9,494 nucleotides of DNA, taken from contig JAJYJX010000099.1 of assembly GCA_021789095.1 (NCBI GenBank), positions 1-9,494 on the forward strand, read 5' to 3'. This document shows, piece by piece, positions 1 to 7,609 of the stretch. Within the stretch, counting starts at the first letter, position 1. Every line of letters begins with the position of its first letter. The translations under genes and the position numbers were made by a program. The DNA comes from a bacterium (GTDB lineage: Bacteria; JAMCPX01). The notes under the pieces were generated by a model, which had not been told where the DNA came from, made no database searches, and saw only the letters and a program-made list of their open reading frames with translations.

Positions 1-1208
1 ACCTTTTTAAAGTTCTCCATTGACTGGGTGGTCTGGGCGAGTACAGCAAGCTTTTTAATGTTCCATAAAGAAGGCAGTTCTTCCGGGCTTTTTACCACGG
101 TAACCTGGCGCGGCAGTGCATAGCTCAGAAGACTTTTCACTTCCGGATGCATGGCATCTCCTATGATAACAACATGAAAGCCCTTTTTGGTGAGGGTTTT
201 GACCAGTTTCTGTGATCGTGTGACAAAGGGACAGGTCGCGTCTATTATATGAAGGCCTTTTTTGCCTGCGTTCCCGGATTCTTCGGTAGTTACGCCGTGT
301 GAACGGTATACCAGTGTACCGGATGATATATTATCTATATCCTCGACGGGCCTTATGCCTATCTCTTCAAGTCTTTGAACCTCCTGCGGGTTATGGATAA
401 GCGGGCCGAGAGTGTAAATGTCTTTGTGCTGTTTGGCCGTTTTAATGGCTATTTCAACTGCTCTTTTTACGCCGAAACAAAAACCGGCGGATATTGTTGT
501 GAAGAATTGGACGCCGTGTACGGTATCTATATACTTCTGTGACAATCTTGCCTTTGTTTCATTGTATAAGAAGGCGATGGCATTATCAATGGATTTATCG
601 GTGGTATCAACTATAATGGCTTCATCGGCGGGTTTGAGCGGAGCTATAACTCTGTGTTCATCCCTGATGTCGCGTTTCCTTATTTCAGAAAGTACATACT
701 CATAGGTTGTATCCGGCTCTATCGCTCTCAGCTCTTCATACCTCCTGGCTGCTCTTGCCTCCGGCGAAGCTGTTATGAAAAATTTTATATCTGCTGACGG
801 GAAAACAACGGTGCCGATGTCCCTGCCTTCAACAACGGTATTGCCCTTTACCATGTTATGTATAACGCTGTTTACGATATTTCTTATGCCCGGAAAAACA
901 GAGATTTGCGATGATGCCTGGGCGACATCCGCACGTTTCAGTTCGCCGTCGACCTCTTTATTGTCCATAAACAGGCTCCATGTCTTGCCGTTCTTCCTGA
1001 TCTCTAAAACAGTGTTTTGCGCAAGTCCTGCAAGGGAACGTTCATCATTGACCGGAACGTTATTCATGAGTGCCTTGAGTGCAAATGCCCTGTACAGGCT
1101 ACCGCTGTTTATGTAGTTATATCCGAGACTCCTGGCAAGCCCGGAACTTACCGTGCTTTTACCGCTTCCTGAGGGACCATCTATTGCTATGATTGTAGGT
1201 TTTTTCAT
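1..1208 (-). CDS. cmk-ispH: Fused cytidylate kinase / 4-hydroxy-3-methylbut-2-enyl diphosphate reductase (partial, 3' end cut by window)
   Basis: I read one open minus-strand frame of 402 full codons with no stop before the window edge. Residues 1-227 are cytidylate kinase (phosphorylates CMP/dCMP with ATP): P-loop GPSGSGKST at 11-19, NSGSLYRAF at 34-42, EGRDIGTVVFP at 127-137 and the lid RDIRDEHR at 179-186. From about residue 233 the same frame is IspH, the [4Fe-4S] enzyme that makes IPP and DMAPP in the last MEP-pathway step. It shows AGFCFGVKRA with cluster Cys244, LIHN (His272), SHG (His304), DATCPFV with Cys326, HPEV at 354-357 and QTT at 392-394. The spacing of Cys244 and Cys326 matches E. 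coli Cys12 and Cys96. The third cluster Cys lies beyond the edge. No ATG, GTG or stop separates the halves, so I infer a bifunctional protein with almost no linker; a TTG at residue 222 is a weak alternative IspH start. The ATG overlaps the aroA stop (ATGA). Gene order in related genomes suggests rpsA follows, perhaps fused too. Confidence 0.9.
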   Translation of the reverse strand, partial: MKKPTIIAIDGPSGSGKSTVSSGLARSLGYNYINSGSLYRAFALKALMNNVPVNDERSLAGLAQNTVLEIRKNGKTWSLFMDNKEVDGELKRADVAQASSQISVFPGIRNIVNSVIHNMVKGNTVVEGRDIGTVVFPSADIKFFITASPEARAARRYEELRAIEPDTTYEYVLSEIRKRDIRDEHRVIAPLKPADEAIIVDTTDKSIDNAIAFLYNETKARLSQKYIDTVHGVQFFTTISAGFCFGVKRAVEIAIKTAKQHKDIYTLGPLIHNPQEVQRLEEIGIRPVEDIDNISSGTLVYRSHGVTTEESGNAGKKGLHIIDATCPFVTRSQKLVKTLTKKGFHVVIIGDAMHPEVKSLLSYALPRQVTVVKSPEELPSLWNIKKLAVLAQTTQSMENFKK

Positions 1209-2518
1209 GCGTGCCTCAGCATATTGAATATATTTATGAATTCGGGGAAAGAAATACTGACGGCATCAAAATTATCTATAGAAATTTCCTTTTCGCTGGA
1301 AACAGATGCTGCTGCAAATGCCATTGCAATCCTGTGATCCCCGCAGCTTGATACAGAACCACCTTTAACTTTACCACCTTCAATAAGCATGCCGTCGCCA
1401 AGGTCTTTTGCTTTAATGCCTATCCCTGACAGCCCGTTGACAACAGCCTTTATCCGGTCTGTTTCTTTTACCCTTAATTCTCCTGCATTCCTTATAACTG
1501 TTTCTCCATGAGCATAAGCAGAAATAACAGCCAGCAGCGGCAGTTCATCAATAGCTCTTACGATAAGCTTTCTGTCGTCAAGGGTAATGCCGTGCAGTTT
1601 CGAATGGACAACATGGATATCAGCAACAGGTTCACCCGCCTCGTACCTTGTGTTGAGCAACTCTACGGATGCACCCATGCTCTTTAATATATCGATCAAC
1701 CCGGTCCTTCCCGGATTTACACCGACATTTGTGATAAGAATGTCCGAATGCGCCGCTATGGTACCTGCGCCTATGAAGAAAGCAGCGGAAGAGAAATCAC
1801 CCGGTACCGCTATATTTAAAGGCAGCGGTTTTTGTGCACATGCGAGCTGTACGGTACTGTCCCAGGACTTGAGATCAACACCGCTTGCTTTGAGTATTCG
1901 CTCTGTGTGATCCCTGGTACTTACCGGTTCTGTTATGGTCATGATGCCCCTTGCACCCATTGAAGCCATAATAAGTCCTGTTTTTACCTGAGCAGATGGA
2001 ACGGGCATGCTGTAATGAATGCCTTTCAGTTTTCCTCCCCTTACGGATAGAGGGAGGAGGTTTGCACGGTCCCTCCCGTCGAGGCTCGCACCCATCGCCA
2101 TCAACGGTGTTACTATCCTTTTCATAGGTCTTGTTTTCAGCGATTCATCGCCTGTCAATGCTGAAAAGAAGTCCCTGGTGCTCAAGAGGCCGAGCATGAT
2201 CCTTGCGGTAGTGCCTGAATTCCCGGCGTTCAGTATATCGGATGGTTCTTTTAACCCGTCGATTCCGTTGCCTGTTATGACGGCATAGGTATCTTTTATT
2301 TCAATATCGACACCCAACATACGCAGGCAATTTACGGTGCTCATCGTATCGTCGGCAACAAGAAGGTGTTCTATCCTGCTTATACCGGATGCTATGGCTG
2401 ATATGAAAAGGGCCCTGTGAGATATGGATTTGTCCCCCGGGACTGCTATCCGTCCTTCAAGTTTTTTAACCGGCCGGAAAAACACCGTACCACCTGACAT
2501 TGCAGCGATGTCGTTCAT
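1205..2518 (-). CDS. aroA: 3-phosphoshikimate 1-carboxyvinyltransferase (EPSP synthase)
   Basis: This cytoplasmic enzyme joins shikimate-3-phosphate and phosphoenolpyruvate to give EPSP, the sixth step of the shikimate pathway. At 437 residues it has the normal family length. Visible signatures are PGDKSISHRAL at 27-37, NAGNSGTTARIM at 97-108, PSAQVKTGL at 174-182, the catalytic-site DELPLLAV at 324-331, RVKETDRI at 349-356 and GDHRIAMA at 393-400. The GNSGTT form resembles Bacillus-type enzymes rather than the GNAGTA of enteric AroA; what that means for glyphosate sensitivity is not judged here. A TAG stands in frame directly before the ATG, so this is the earliest possible start. Met7 is an alternative that would put the PGDKS motif nearer its usual position, but it has no good ribosome site. 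A perfect AAGGAGG lies 14 nt upstream of the ATG, inside tyrA. The start overlaps the tyrA stop and the stop overlaps the cmk start, each as ATGA. Confidence 0.96.
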   Translation of the reverse strand: MNDIAAMSGGTVFFRPVKKLEGRIAVPGDKSISHRALFISAIASGISRIEHLLVADDTMSTVNCLRMLGVDIEIKDTYAVITGNGIDGLKEPSDILNAGNSGTTARIMLGLLSTRDFFSALTGDESLKTRPMKRIVTPLMAMGASLDGRDRANLLPLSVRGGKLKGIHYSMPVPSAQVKTGLIMASMGARGIMTITEPVSTRDHTERILKASGVDLKSWDSTVQLACAQKPLPLNIAVPGDFSSAAFFIGAGTIAAHSDILITNVGVNPGRTGLIDILKSMGASVELLNTRYEAGEPVADIHVVHSKLHGITLDDRKLIVRAIDELPLLAVISAYAHGETVIRNAGELRVKETDRIKAVVNGLSGIGIKAKDLGDGMLIEGGKVKGGSVSSCGDHRIAMAFAAASVSSEKEISIDNFDAVSISFPEFINIFNMLRHA

Positions 2519-3387
2519 CTATCTGTAATCTGCCTCCTTACATCTCTTACGCTTTCAAGAAACTCGCGTATGCCTTTCGTGTCTTTTTCCCTTATCATAC
2601 GGCTCAATGATTCAATGGTCCTTGAAAATCTGTCAATTGAGTTAAGTATCTCTTTTGAATTTGTAACGAATATATCCTTCCACATAACGGGATCGCTGCC
2701 TGCTATACGCGTGTAGTCCTTCAGCCCCCCTCCCGCATACTTGATAATTGCGTCACCGGTGTTCTGGTGTTCCATAATGCAGCCTATCAGCGCATAGGCG
2801 ATTATATGGGGCAGGTGTGAGACCATTGCCATGACCCTGTCATGCTCATAGGGGTCCATCACTATTACATCGCTGCCCAGGGATTCCCAGAACCTTGTTA
2901 TTGCTTCCACAGCAAACTGTTCCGTCCTGTCTGTGGGTGTAATGATACATTTTTTGTTCTCATATAATCCGTCAACAGCATTTATTGCACCTGACTTCTC
3001 CGTACCTGTAACAGGGTGACTGCCTATGTAGTTGCTGTGGCCGCGGAACAGCTCTGTCATCTTATTTACAATTTCACCCTTGGTGCTGCCTATATCTGTG
3101 ATGATGGCGTCCTTTCTTACGGCATAGACAATCCTTTTTGCTATCTCAAATGTTGCCAGGACCGGCGTTGCGAAAATAACAAGTACGGCCTCTGTAATTC
3201 CATCTTTAAGGCAGTCTGTATAGCTGTCAATCGCAGAGAGAGCCCTGGCGGTCTTCAGATTGTCGAAATTCCTGTCGATACCTATAATCTTGCCGCATAA
3301 CCCCTTTTTCTTTATAGCAAGGCCAAGGGATGTTCCCATCATCCCTGCGCCTATTATTGCGATCTGTTCATAAAAAGGCTTGTTCAT
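2515..3387 (-). CDS. tyrA: Prephenate dehydrogenase
   Basis: Oxidative decarboxylation of prephenate to 4-hydroxyphenylpyruvate, the committed step to tyrosine. The 290 residues show an N-terminal Rossmann fold with GAGMMGTSLG at 13-22. An acidic Asp38 at the end of beta-2 (IGIDRN) predicts NAD+ rather than NADP+ use. TDIGSTKG at 97-104 is followed by the active-site segment GSHPVTGTEKSG at 122-133 with catalytic His124. SHLPHIIA at 190-197 and GGGLKDYTRIAGSDP at 219-233 belong to the helical dimerisation domain. There is no chorismate mutase domain and no C-terminal ACT domain, so this is the short monofunctional form, and tyrosine feedback through an ACT domain is not expected. The ATG overlaps the hisC stop (CTATGAAC) and the ribosome site is weak, which suggests translational coupling to hisC. 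The 4-hydroxyphenylpyruvate made here is a likely substrate of the neighbouring aminotransferase. Confidence 0.95.
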   Translation of the reverse strand: MNKPFYEQIAIIGAGMMGTSLGLAIKKKGLCGKIIGIDRNFDNLKTARALSAIDSYTDCLKDGITEAVLVIFATPVLATFEIAKRIVYAVRKDAIITDIGSTKGEIVNKMTELFRGHSNYIGSHPVTGTEKSGAINAVDGLYENKKCIITPTDRTEQFAVEAITRFWESLGSDVIVMDPYEHDRVMAMVSHLPHIIAYALIGCIMEHQNTGDAIIKYAGGGLKDYTRIAGSDPVMWKDIFVTNSKEILNSIDRFSRTIESLSRMIREKDTKGIREFLESVRDVRRQITDR

Positions 3388-4496
3388 AGCCTGCCTGTCA
3401 GGATCTTCCTGAATTCCATTATAAACTTCCTGTTCTCTGCAGGTTTGCCAACATTGATCCTTATGTAATCGGCGAGTCCATAACTTGTCATGTCTCTTAC
3501 TATGACGCCTTTCATTAAAAGTGATTCAAATGCCTGTCTTGCTGTCATATAAGGGGATACCTTTACCAGAAAAAAGTTTGCCTGTGTTGGAATAAAATGT
3601 ATGTTGATTTTGTCAAGCATCCTGTACAGGTAATCAAGGCCGGCTTTGTTATTATCGAGCGTCCTCCTTACGAACTGCCTGTCATCCAGTGCTGCAAGAG
3701 CCGCCACCTGTGCAAGGCTGTTTACATTGAATGGCTGTCTGACGCGCTCTATGTAATCAGCAAGTTCAGGTGTTGTAATACCATAGCCTATCCGCAGTCC
3801 TGCAAGCCCGTAGAGCTTTGAGAAGGTCCTGAGCACTATAAGGTTTTTTACTTTTTTCTTGATGTATCCAATGCCGTCGGGGTATTCTTTTGACACGACG
3901 AACTCCCTGTATGCAGCATCGTCGACGACGATAACATGCTCGGGTATGCTTTTTATAAGCAGGTCATAATCTTTTTTCTTTAGTATCGTTCCGGTAGGAT
4001 TGTTGGGGTTGGAGATAAATATAAGTCTTGTCCGCTTATTTATGGCCCTTAGTATCCCTTTTATATCGTAGCTGTAATCGTCCATCAGTTTTATAATGAT
4101 AGACTTGCCTCCGGAAGCCTTTACCGTGATTGAATAGATAAGGAAGCTCGGATCAGATATGATTGCCTCATCTCCGGCCTGTATGAATGTTCTTATGATA
4201 AGTTCAATAAGCTCGTTTGAACCATTACCTATTACTATGGATTCTGTTGGTATTCCGTGGGTGGCTGAAAGTTTGTTTTTAAGATAAAACGCACTACCAT
4301 CGGGATAGCGATTTAATTTTTTTAAGGTCTTCTTTATAGCCTGTATGGCAAGCGGAGACGTGCCCAACGGGTTCTCGTTTGACGCTATCTTTACAGAATT
4401 TTTTATACCGAGTTCTCTCTCTACTTCTTCAATGGGCTTACCCGGAGGATACGGAACAATATCTTTAATATATCGGGGAATAAATCTGTAATTCAT
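3384..4496 (-). CDS. hisC: HisC-type class I/II aminotransferase, probably serving phenylalanine/tyrosine synthesis
   Basis: A PLP-dependent fold-type I aminotransferase of the histidinol-phosphate aminotransferase family, 370 residues (normal length). Motifs in order: SNENPLG at 39-45, RYPDGS at 63-68, NGSNELIELI at 91-100, SNPNNPTGT at 152-160, VDDAAYREF at 181-189, TFSKLYGLAGLRIGY at 214-228 with Lys217 as the expected Schiff-base lysine and Arg225 as phosphate ligand, and Arg336 in DYIRINVG as the expected substrate-carboxylate ligand. Family knowledge: HisC enzymes often also transaminate phenylpyruvate and 4-hydroxyphenylpyruvate. Inference: lying between pheA and tyrA with ATGA overlaps on both sides, its main job here is probably the last step to Phe and Tyr. 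No other his gene is in view, so a dedicated histidine role is less likely, but a dual role is possible if the genome has no second hisC. An AGGAG stands just before the start. Confidence 0.92.
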   Translation of the reverse strand: MNYRFIPRYIKDIVPYPPGKPIEEVERELGIKNSVKIASNENPLGTSPLAIQAIKKTLKKLNRYPDGSAFYLKNKLSATHGIPTESIVIGNGSNELIELIIRTFIQAGDEAIISDPSFLIYSITVKASGGKSIIIKLMDDYSYDIKGILRAINKRTRLIFISNPNNPTGTILKKKDYDLLIKSIPEHVIVVDDAAYREFVVSKEYPDGIGYIKKKVKNLIVLRTFSKLYGLAGLRIGYGITTPELADYIERVRQPFNVNSLAQVAALAALDDRQFVRRTLDNNKAGLDYLYRMLDKINIHFIPTQANFFLVKVSPYMTARQAFESLLMKGVIVRDMTSYGLADYIRINVGKPAENRKFIMEFRKILTGRL

Positions 4497-5581
4497 GCAT
4501 TCTCCTGCTTTGTTTTTGGATAAGAACCAAGGAATTTAAAGAACACCGTATGGAGCTTTAATGCCGCTATAGCCTTCTTGATCTTCTGATCTTCAATATG
4601 TCCATCAATATCCACAAAGAAAAGGTATTCCCATGCCTTTTTCTTTAACGGTCTTGATTCTATTTTTGTAAGGTTCACTCTGTAATCCGAAAATGGTTTT
4701 AACGCTGAATACAGGGCGCCCGCCTTGTGCTTTACTGCAAAAATAATGGAGGTTTTGTCGTTGTCCGTCCTGTCGGGCATAATCTTTCCTATAACAACGA
4801 ACCTGGTAACATTGTTAGGATTTTCTTCGAGTCTGTTGGCAAGTATTTTAAGTTTATAAAGCCTTGCTGCAAGCTCACTTACGATAGCTACGGATGAGAC
4901 TGTCTGCTGCACTATTCTGGCGGCCTGGCTTGTACTGTCTGTATCAACGGTAAGAGCATTCGGAAGTTTCTCCCTTATCCATCTTCTGCACTGTGCGATA
5001 GCCTGTGGATGGGAGTATACTTTTTTAATAGTGTTTAAATTGGTCTTTTCCTTTGCTGCAAGTACATAGCTTATAGGAACAAAGATTTCTCGGGCTATTA
5101 ACAGGTTTGAATCTATAAACCGATCAAGTGTTTGCGGTACAGTACCTTCCATGGAGTTTTCTATCGGAACAACGCCGAAATCGCAGTTGCTGTATTCTAC
5201 CTCGTTAAAGATCTCGGAAATGTTTTTGGCTGGCACAAGAGGGGATGAATTCCCGAACTCAAGAAGTGCTGCCTGATGTGCCCATGTACCTTCAGGACCA
5301 AGGAATGCTATCTTTGGAGGTGTTACGGATGCTCTTGAAGCGGAAAAAACTTCCTTGAATATGTGTTTGATAAATTCGTTTTTAAGCGGTCCTCTGTTAA
5401 GGCGCATGAGCCTGTTTATAATGAATGCTTCCCTTGACGGGTAATATACCGGCGCCGCTGTTTTTTTCTTTTCTTTGTTTATATCTATTGCTATTTTTAT
5501 CCGCTTATTCAAAAGTTCAAGAAGCTTATCGTCGATTATATCTATCTGCTTCCTTAAATCATTTACATAATTATTTATCAT
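4493..5581 (-). CDS. pheA: Bifunctional chorismate mutase / prephenate dehydratase (P-protein) with ACT domain
   Basis: Converts chorismate to prephenate and then to phenylpyruvate. Three domains fill 362 residues. AroQ-type chorismate mutase spans about 1-85, with the expected active-site basic and acidic residues Arg10, Arg27, Lys38-40, Arg50 and Glu51. Prephenate dehydratase spans about 90-265, with GPEGTW at 95-100, ENSMEGTV at 141-148, SHPQAIAQC at 190-198 and catalytic NVTRF at 257-261. A C-terminal ACT domain spans about 277-355, with GAL at 288-290 and ESRP at 308-311. The intact ACT domain with its ESRP motif predicts allosteric inhibition by phenylalanine, as known for P-proteins. 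The start ATG sits in an ATGA overlap with the end of the upstream diguanylate cyclase gene, and AGGAG lies about 9 nt before it inside that gene. The stop overlaps the hisC start in the same way. Confidence 0.97.
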   Translation of the reverse strand: MINNYVNDLRKQIDIIDDKLLELLNKRIKIAIDINKEKKKTAAPVYYPSREAFIINRLMRLNRGPLKNEFIKHIFKEVFSASRASVTPPKIAFLGPEGTWAHQAALLEFGNSSPLVPAKNISEIFNEVEYSNCDFGVVPIENSMEGTVPQTLDRFIDSNLLIAREIFVPISYVLAAKEKTNLNTIKKVYSHPQAIAQCRRWIREKLPNALTVDTDSTSQAARIVQQTVSSVAIVSELAARLYKLKILANRLEENPNNVTRFVVIGKIMPDRTDNDKTSIIFAVKHKAGALYSALKPFSDYRVNLTKIESRPLKKKAWEYLFFVDIDGHIEDQKIKKAIAALKLHTVFFKFLGSYPKTKQENA

Positions 5582-7464
5582 GTATCATTCTCCTGCATGG
5601 ATTTGCTGTCGTATTTTATTATAGTATTCCTTCCTTGCTTCTTTGCTTCATAAAGCGCTATATCAGATGCGTACAGGAACTCGTTTGCATTATCAAACAT
5701 TTCATCGGGATATGAAACAAAGCCTATGCTCACCGTAAGAATGATAGTGCCGTCCTGTTTGAATGCTTCGACTGTGGCTTTTCTCAGTTTTTCTGCAACT
5801 ATCATTGCTCCGTCAGCATTTGTGTCAGGAAGTATAATTATAAACTCTTCACCTCCGTACCTGATGGTCGTATCAATACCGCGTATATGCGTCTTAAAGA
5901 TCTGTGACAGTGTACCAAGGGCCTCATCGCCCTTCAGGTGCCCGAATTTATCGTTGTATTCCTTGAACAGATCTACATCAATCATCAATAAGGAAAGCGG
6001 CTGGGAATACCGCTTTGCCCTCTCCCACTCTTTATCAAGCACAACACGCATGTGCCTCCTGTTGAATAATCCGGTGAGGTCGTCCGTTATGGATAGTTCC
6101 TTTGTCTGGGCGTAAAGTCTTGTGTTTTCTATGACAACTGCAATCTGCGCGCATATGGCTGAAAGAAAATCCATATCTTTTCTGGTAAGGCTGTTTGGCA
6201 CATCGTTGCCTACGTTCAATACACCGATGACATTATTTTTATATTTAAGGGGCAGGCTTAAAAAAGAACCTTCGGTTCGTTTCTGTCCTTTGTAATGCAA
6301 GTAGCCTACTTCATTGCTGGTATCATTTATAAGCATGGGTTTGCCTGTGGATGCTACCTGTCCGCTTATGCCTTCATCAAGGCCGAACTCCATGCCTATA
6401 AGTTTTATGTTGTCTTCAAAACCCCATGCCGAAACAATCCTGAGAATATTGTCTTCCCTGAAGAGGATGGCGCATTCTTTGTAATGGAGTGTATCCACGA
6501 TTGTAGTCGTAATAATGCGCAGCAGCTCGTTCATATCCACTGTTGATATGATGTACTGCCCGAAGTTATAAAGCAGGGACAGCTCTTTTACACTTTCTCC
6601 GAGTTCTTTGTTCATCTCCTCTATCTGTTCGGAGCGTTTCTCAAGGATCTTTTTATACCTCAATTCTTCTTTTGCAAACACAAGTTCTCTCTCCCTTTCA
6701 ACGCTGGCGGCCATAAGTTTGGTTATCCTTGAGAGCATCTGATTGAAATTGTTTTCTATTTCTCCAATCTCATCTTTTCTGTTCTGCTCTGCGCGGGGAA
6801 GAAAGTTGTTTGCCTCGGCCTTATGTATGAGTTCCAGGAATCCTTTCAAAGGCCTGACCACCATGGTCTCAGAGATAAATATGGAAATAACCCCGAATAT
6901 GAAGAAAATGGATACAAAGATTAGCCCCAGTTTCTTAGCCATGGCATAGGTATGTTTGTAGATCTGGCTGTAATACACGCTCACCTTTACGAAGCCGAGT
7001 CTGTCACCATTGTGGTGACATTTCTGGCAACCGGCGACGAGCCTTACAGGTGCAATATAATCCAATGTTTTTTCAGACATGCTGGAGATATAATGATCGT
7101 ATGACAAATCCTGAAGCTGGGTTAAGTCTTTTTCTTTTAAAGGCGCCTGCCTGGAAGGTGTGCTTGATATGACAGGTCTGCCGTTATTGTCATACAGCGT
7201 GATGTAATTGACACCGGATGCTTCATCAACTTCCTCTATAATCTGCTGCGGTGAGAGGTTGTGTTCTTTGCCGTTGGTATAAGACAACAGTTCGTTGATC
7301 GTTCTGGTTGCCAGGGAAAATTGATATGCTGAAGTATCGTGTGCGAAATCTTTTTCAAAGTATATATACAGACACAAAACGATACCGAGGGTTATAACGA
7401 CAACAAGACTCAATAAGGCCGTCAGTTTATAGGTGATGCTTTTACCGAATAATGTCCTCAACAT
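5578..7464 (-). CDS. Membrane diguanylate cyclase with periplasmic c-type haem (DUF3365/Tll0287-like) sensor, HAMP, GAF and GGDEF domains
   Basis: A 628-residue inner-membrane signalling protein. TM1 is at about 13-36. The periplasmic sensor spans about 37-178 and carries one CxxCH haem-attachment motif, CQKCH at 146-150, followed by GDRLGFVKVSV as in Tll0287-like/DUF3365 domains. TM2 is at about 179-199, HAMP at about 200-252, a charged coiled coil at 252-298, a GAF domain at about 305-447 and a C-terminal GGDEF domain at about 455-618. The active loop is GGEEF at 537-541, a competent variant, with metal-site Asp496 in MIDVD. The inhibitory I-site RGID (528-531) lies the usual five residues upstream. 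I infer an active, product-inhibited cyclase making c-di-GMP in response to a haem-sensed cue such as redox state or a gas, plus a GAF signal. AAGGA lies 6 nt before the ATG. It is the first gene of the unit and overlaps pheA by 4 nt, so it is probably co-transcribed with aromatic amino acid genes. Confidence 0.93.
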   Translation of the reverse strand: MLRTLFGKSITYKLTALLSLVVVITLGIVLCLYIYFEKDFAHDTSAYQFSLATRTINELLSYTNGKEHNLSPQQIIEEVDEASGVNYITLYDNNGRPVISSTPSRQAPLKEKDLTQLQDLSYDHYISSMSEKTLDYIAPVRLVAGCQKCHHNGDRLGFVKVSVYYSQIYKHTYAMAKKLGLIFVSIFFIFGVISIFISETMVVRPLKGFLELIHKAEANNFLPRAEQNRKDEIGEIENNFNQMLSRITKLMAASVERERELVFAKEELRYKKILEKRSEQIEEMNKELGESVKELSLLYNFGQYIISTVDMNELLRIITTTIVDTLHYKECAILFREDNILRIVSAWGFEDNIKLIGMEFGLDEGISGQVASTGKPMLINDTSNEVGYLHYKGQKRTEGSFLSLPLKYKNNVIGVLNVGNDVPNSLTRKDMDFLSAICAQIAVVIENTRLYAQTKELSITDDLTGLFNRRHMRVVLDKEWERAKRYSQPLSLLMIDVDLFKEYNDKFGHLKGDEALGTLSQIFKTHIRGIDTTIRYGGEEFIIILPDTNADGAMIVAEKLRKATVEAFKQDGTIILTVSIGFVSYPDEMFDNANEFLYASDIALYEAKKQGRNTIIKYDSKSMQENDT

Positions 7465-7494
7465 AAACCATCCTTACAATGACGATGTTAAAAA

Positions 7495-7520
7495 AGTCAA
7501 TCTTGTGGACAGTTTTGACT
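7495..7520. repeat. Inverted repeat AGTCAA-N14-TTGACT upstream of the operon (possible operator)
   Basis: Two perfect 6-bp arms (7495-7500 and 7515-7520) have centres 20 bp apart, about two helical turns. They lie 31-56 bp before the diguanylate cyclase start. The spacing and position suit a dimeric regulator, but arms this short can arise by chance and no regulator is identified. Confidence 0.25.
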
Positions 7521-7564
7521 CTCTTTCAGTTGAGCAGCCATGCTTTTACCGGTTAATATTTTGC

Positions 7565-7593
7565 TTGCCCGGCGATCGATGGCGTAGTATAAA
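7565..7593 (+). promoter_or_regulatory. Candidate sigma-70 promoter for the RAM-FAH unit
   Basis: TTGCCC (7565-7570) is separated by exactly 17 bp from TATAAA (7588-7593). Matches to TTGACA/TATAAT are 4/6 and 5/6. A start near 7600 would leave a leader of about 120 nt before the RAM-protein gene. It is the best plus-strand pair I found in the spacer and was judged by eye only. Confidence 0.45.
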
Positions 7594-7609
7594 CCAAAAG
7601 GGGGACATA

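Noticed and set aside
480-540. Frameshift or sequencing error making cmk and ispH look fused
   Set aside because: Both domains read in the same frame with every motif intact. An error would have to add or remove a whole stop, which cannot be seen here; resequencing would settle it.
418-1116. Plus-strand open frames opposite the cmk-ispH gene
   Set aside because: They lie antisense to a frame with full Cmk and IspH motifs, resemble no family and lack ribosome sites.
1587-6949. Other plus-strand frames of 68-129 codons opposite aroA, tyrA, hisC, pheA and the cyclase
   Set aside because: Each is the complementary shadow of a well-supported gene.
7472-7500. TTGACT (7500-7495) as the -35 of a minus-strand promoter
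   Set aside because: The -10 would fall on the ribosome site of the cyclase gene, giving a transcript with no usable leader.
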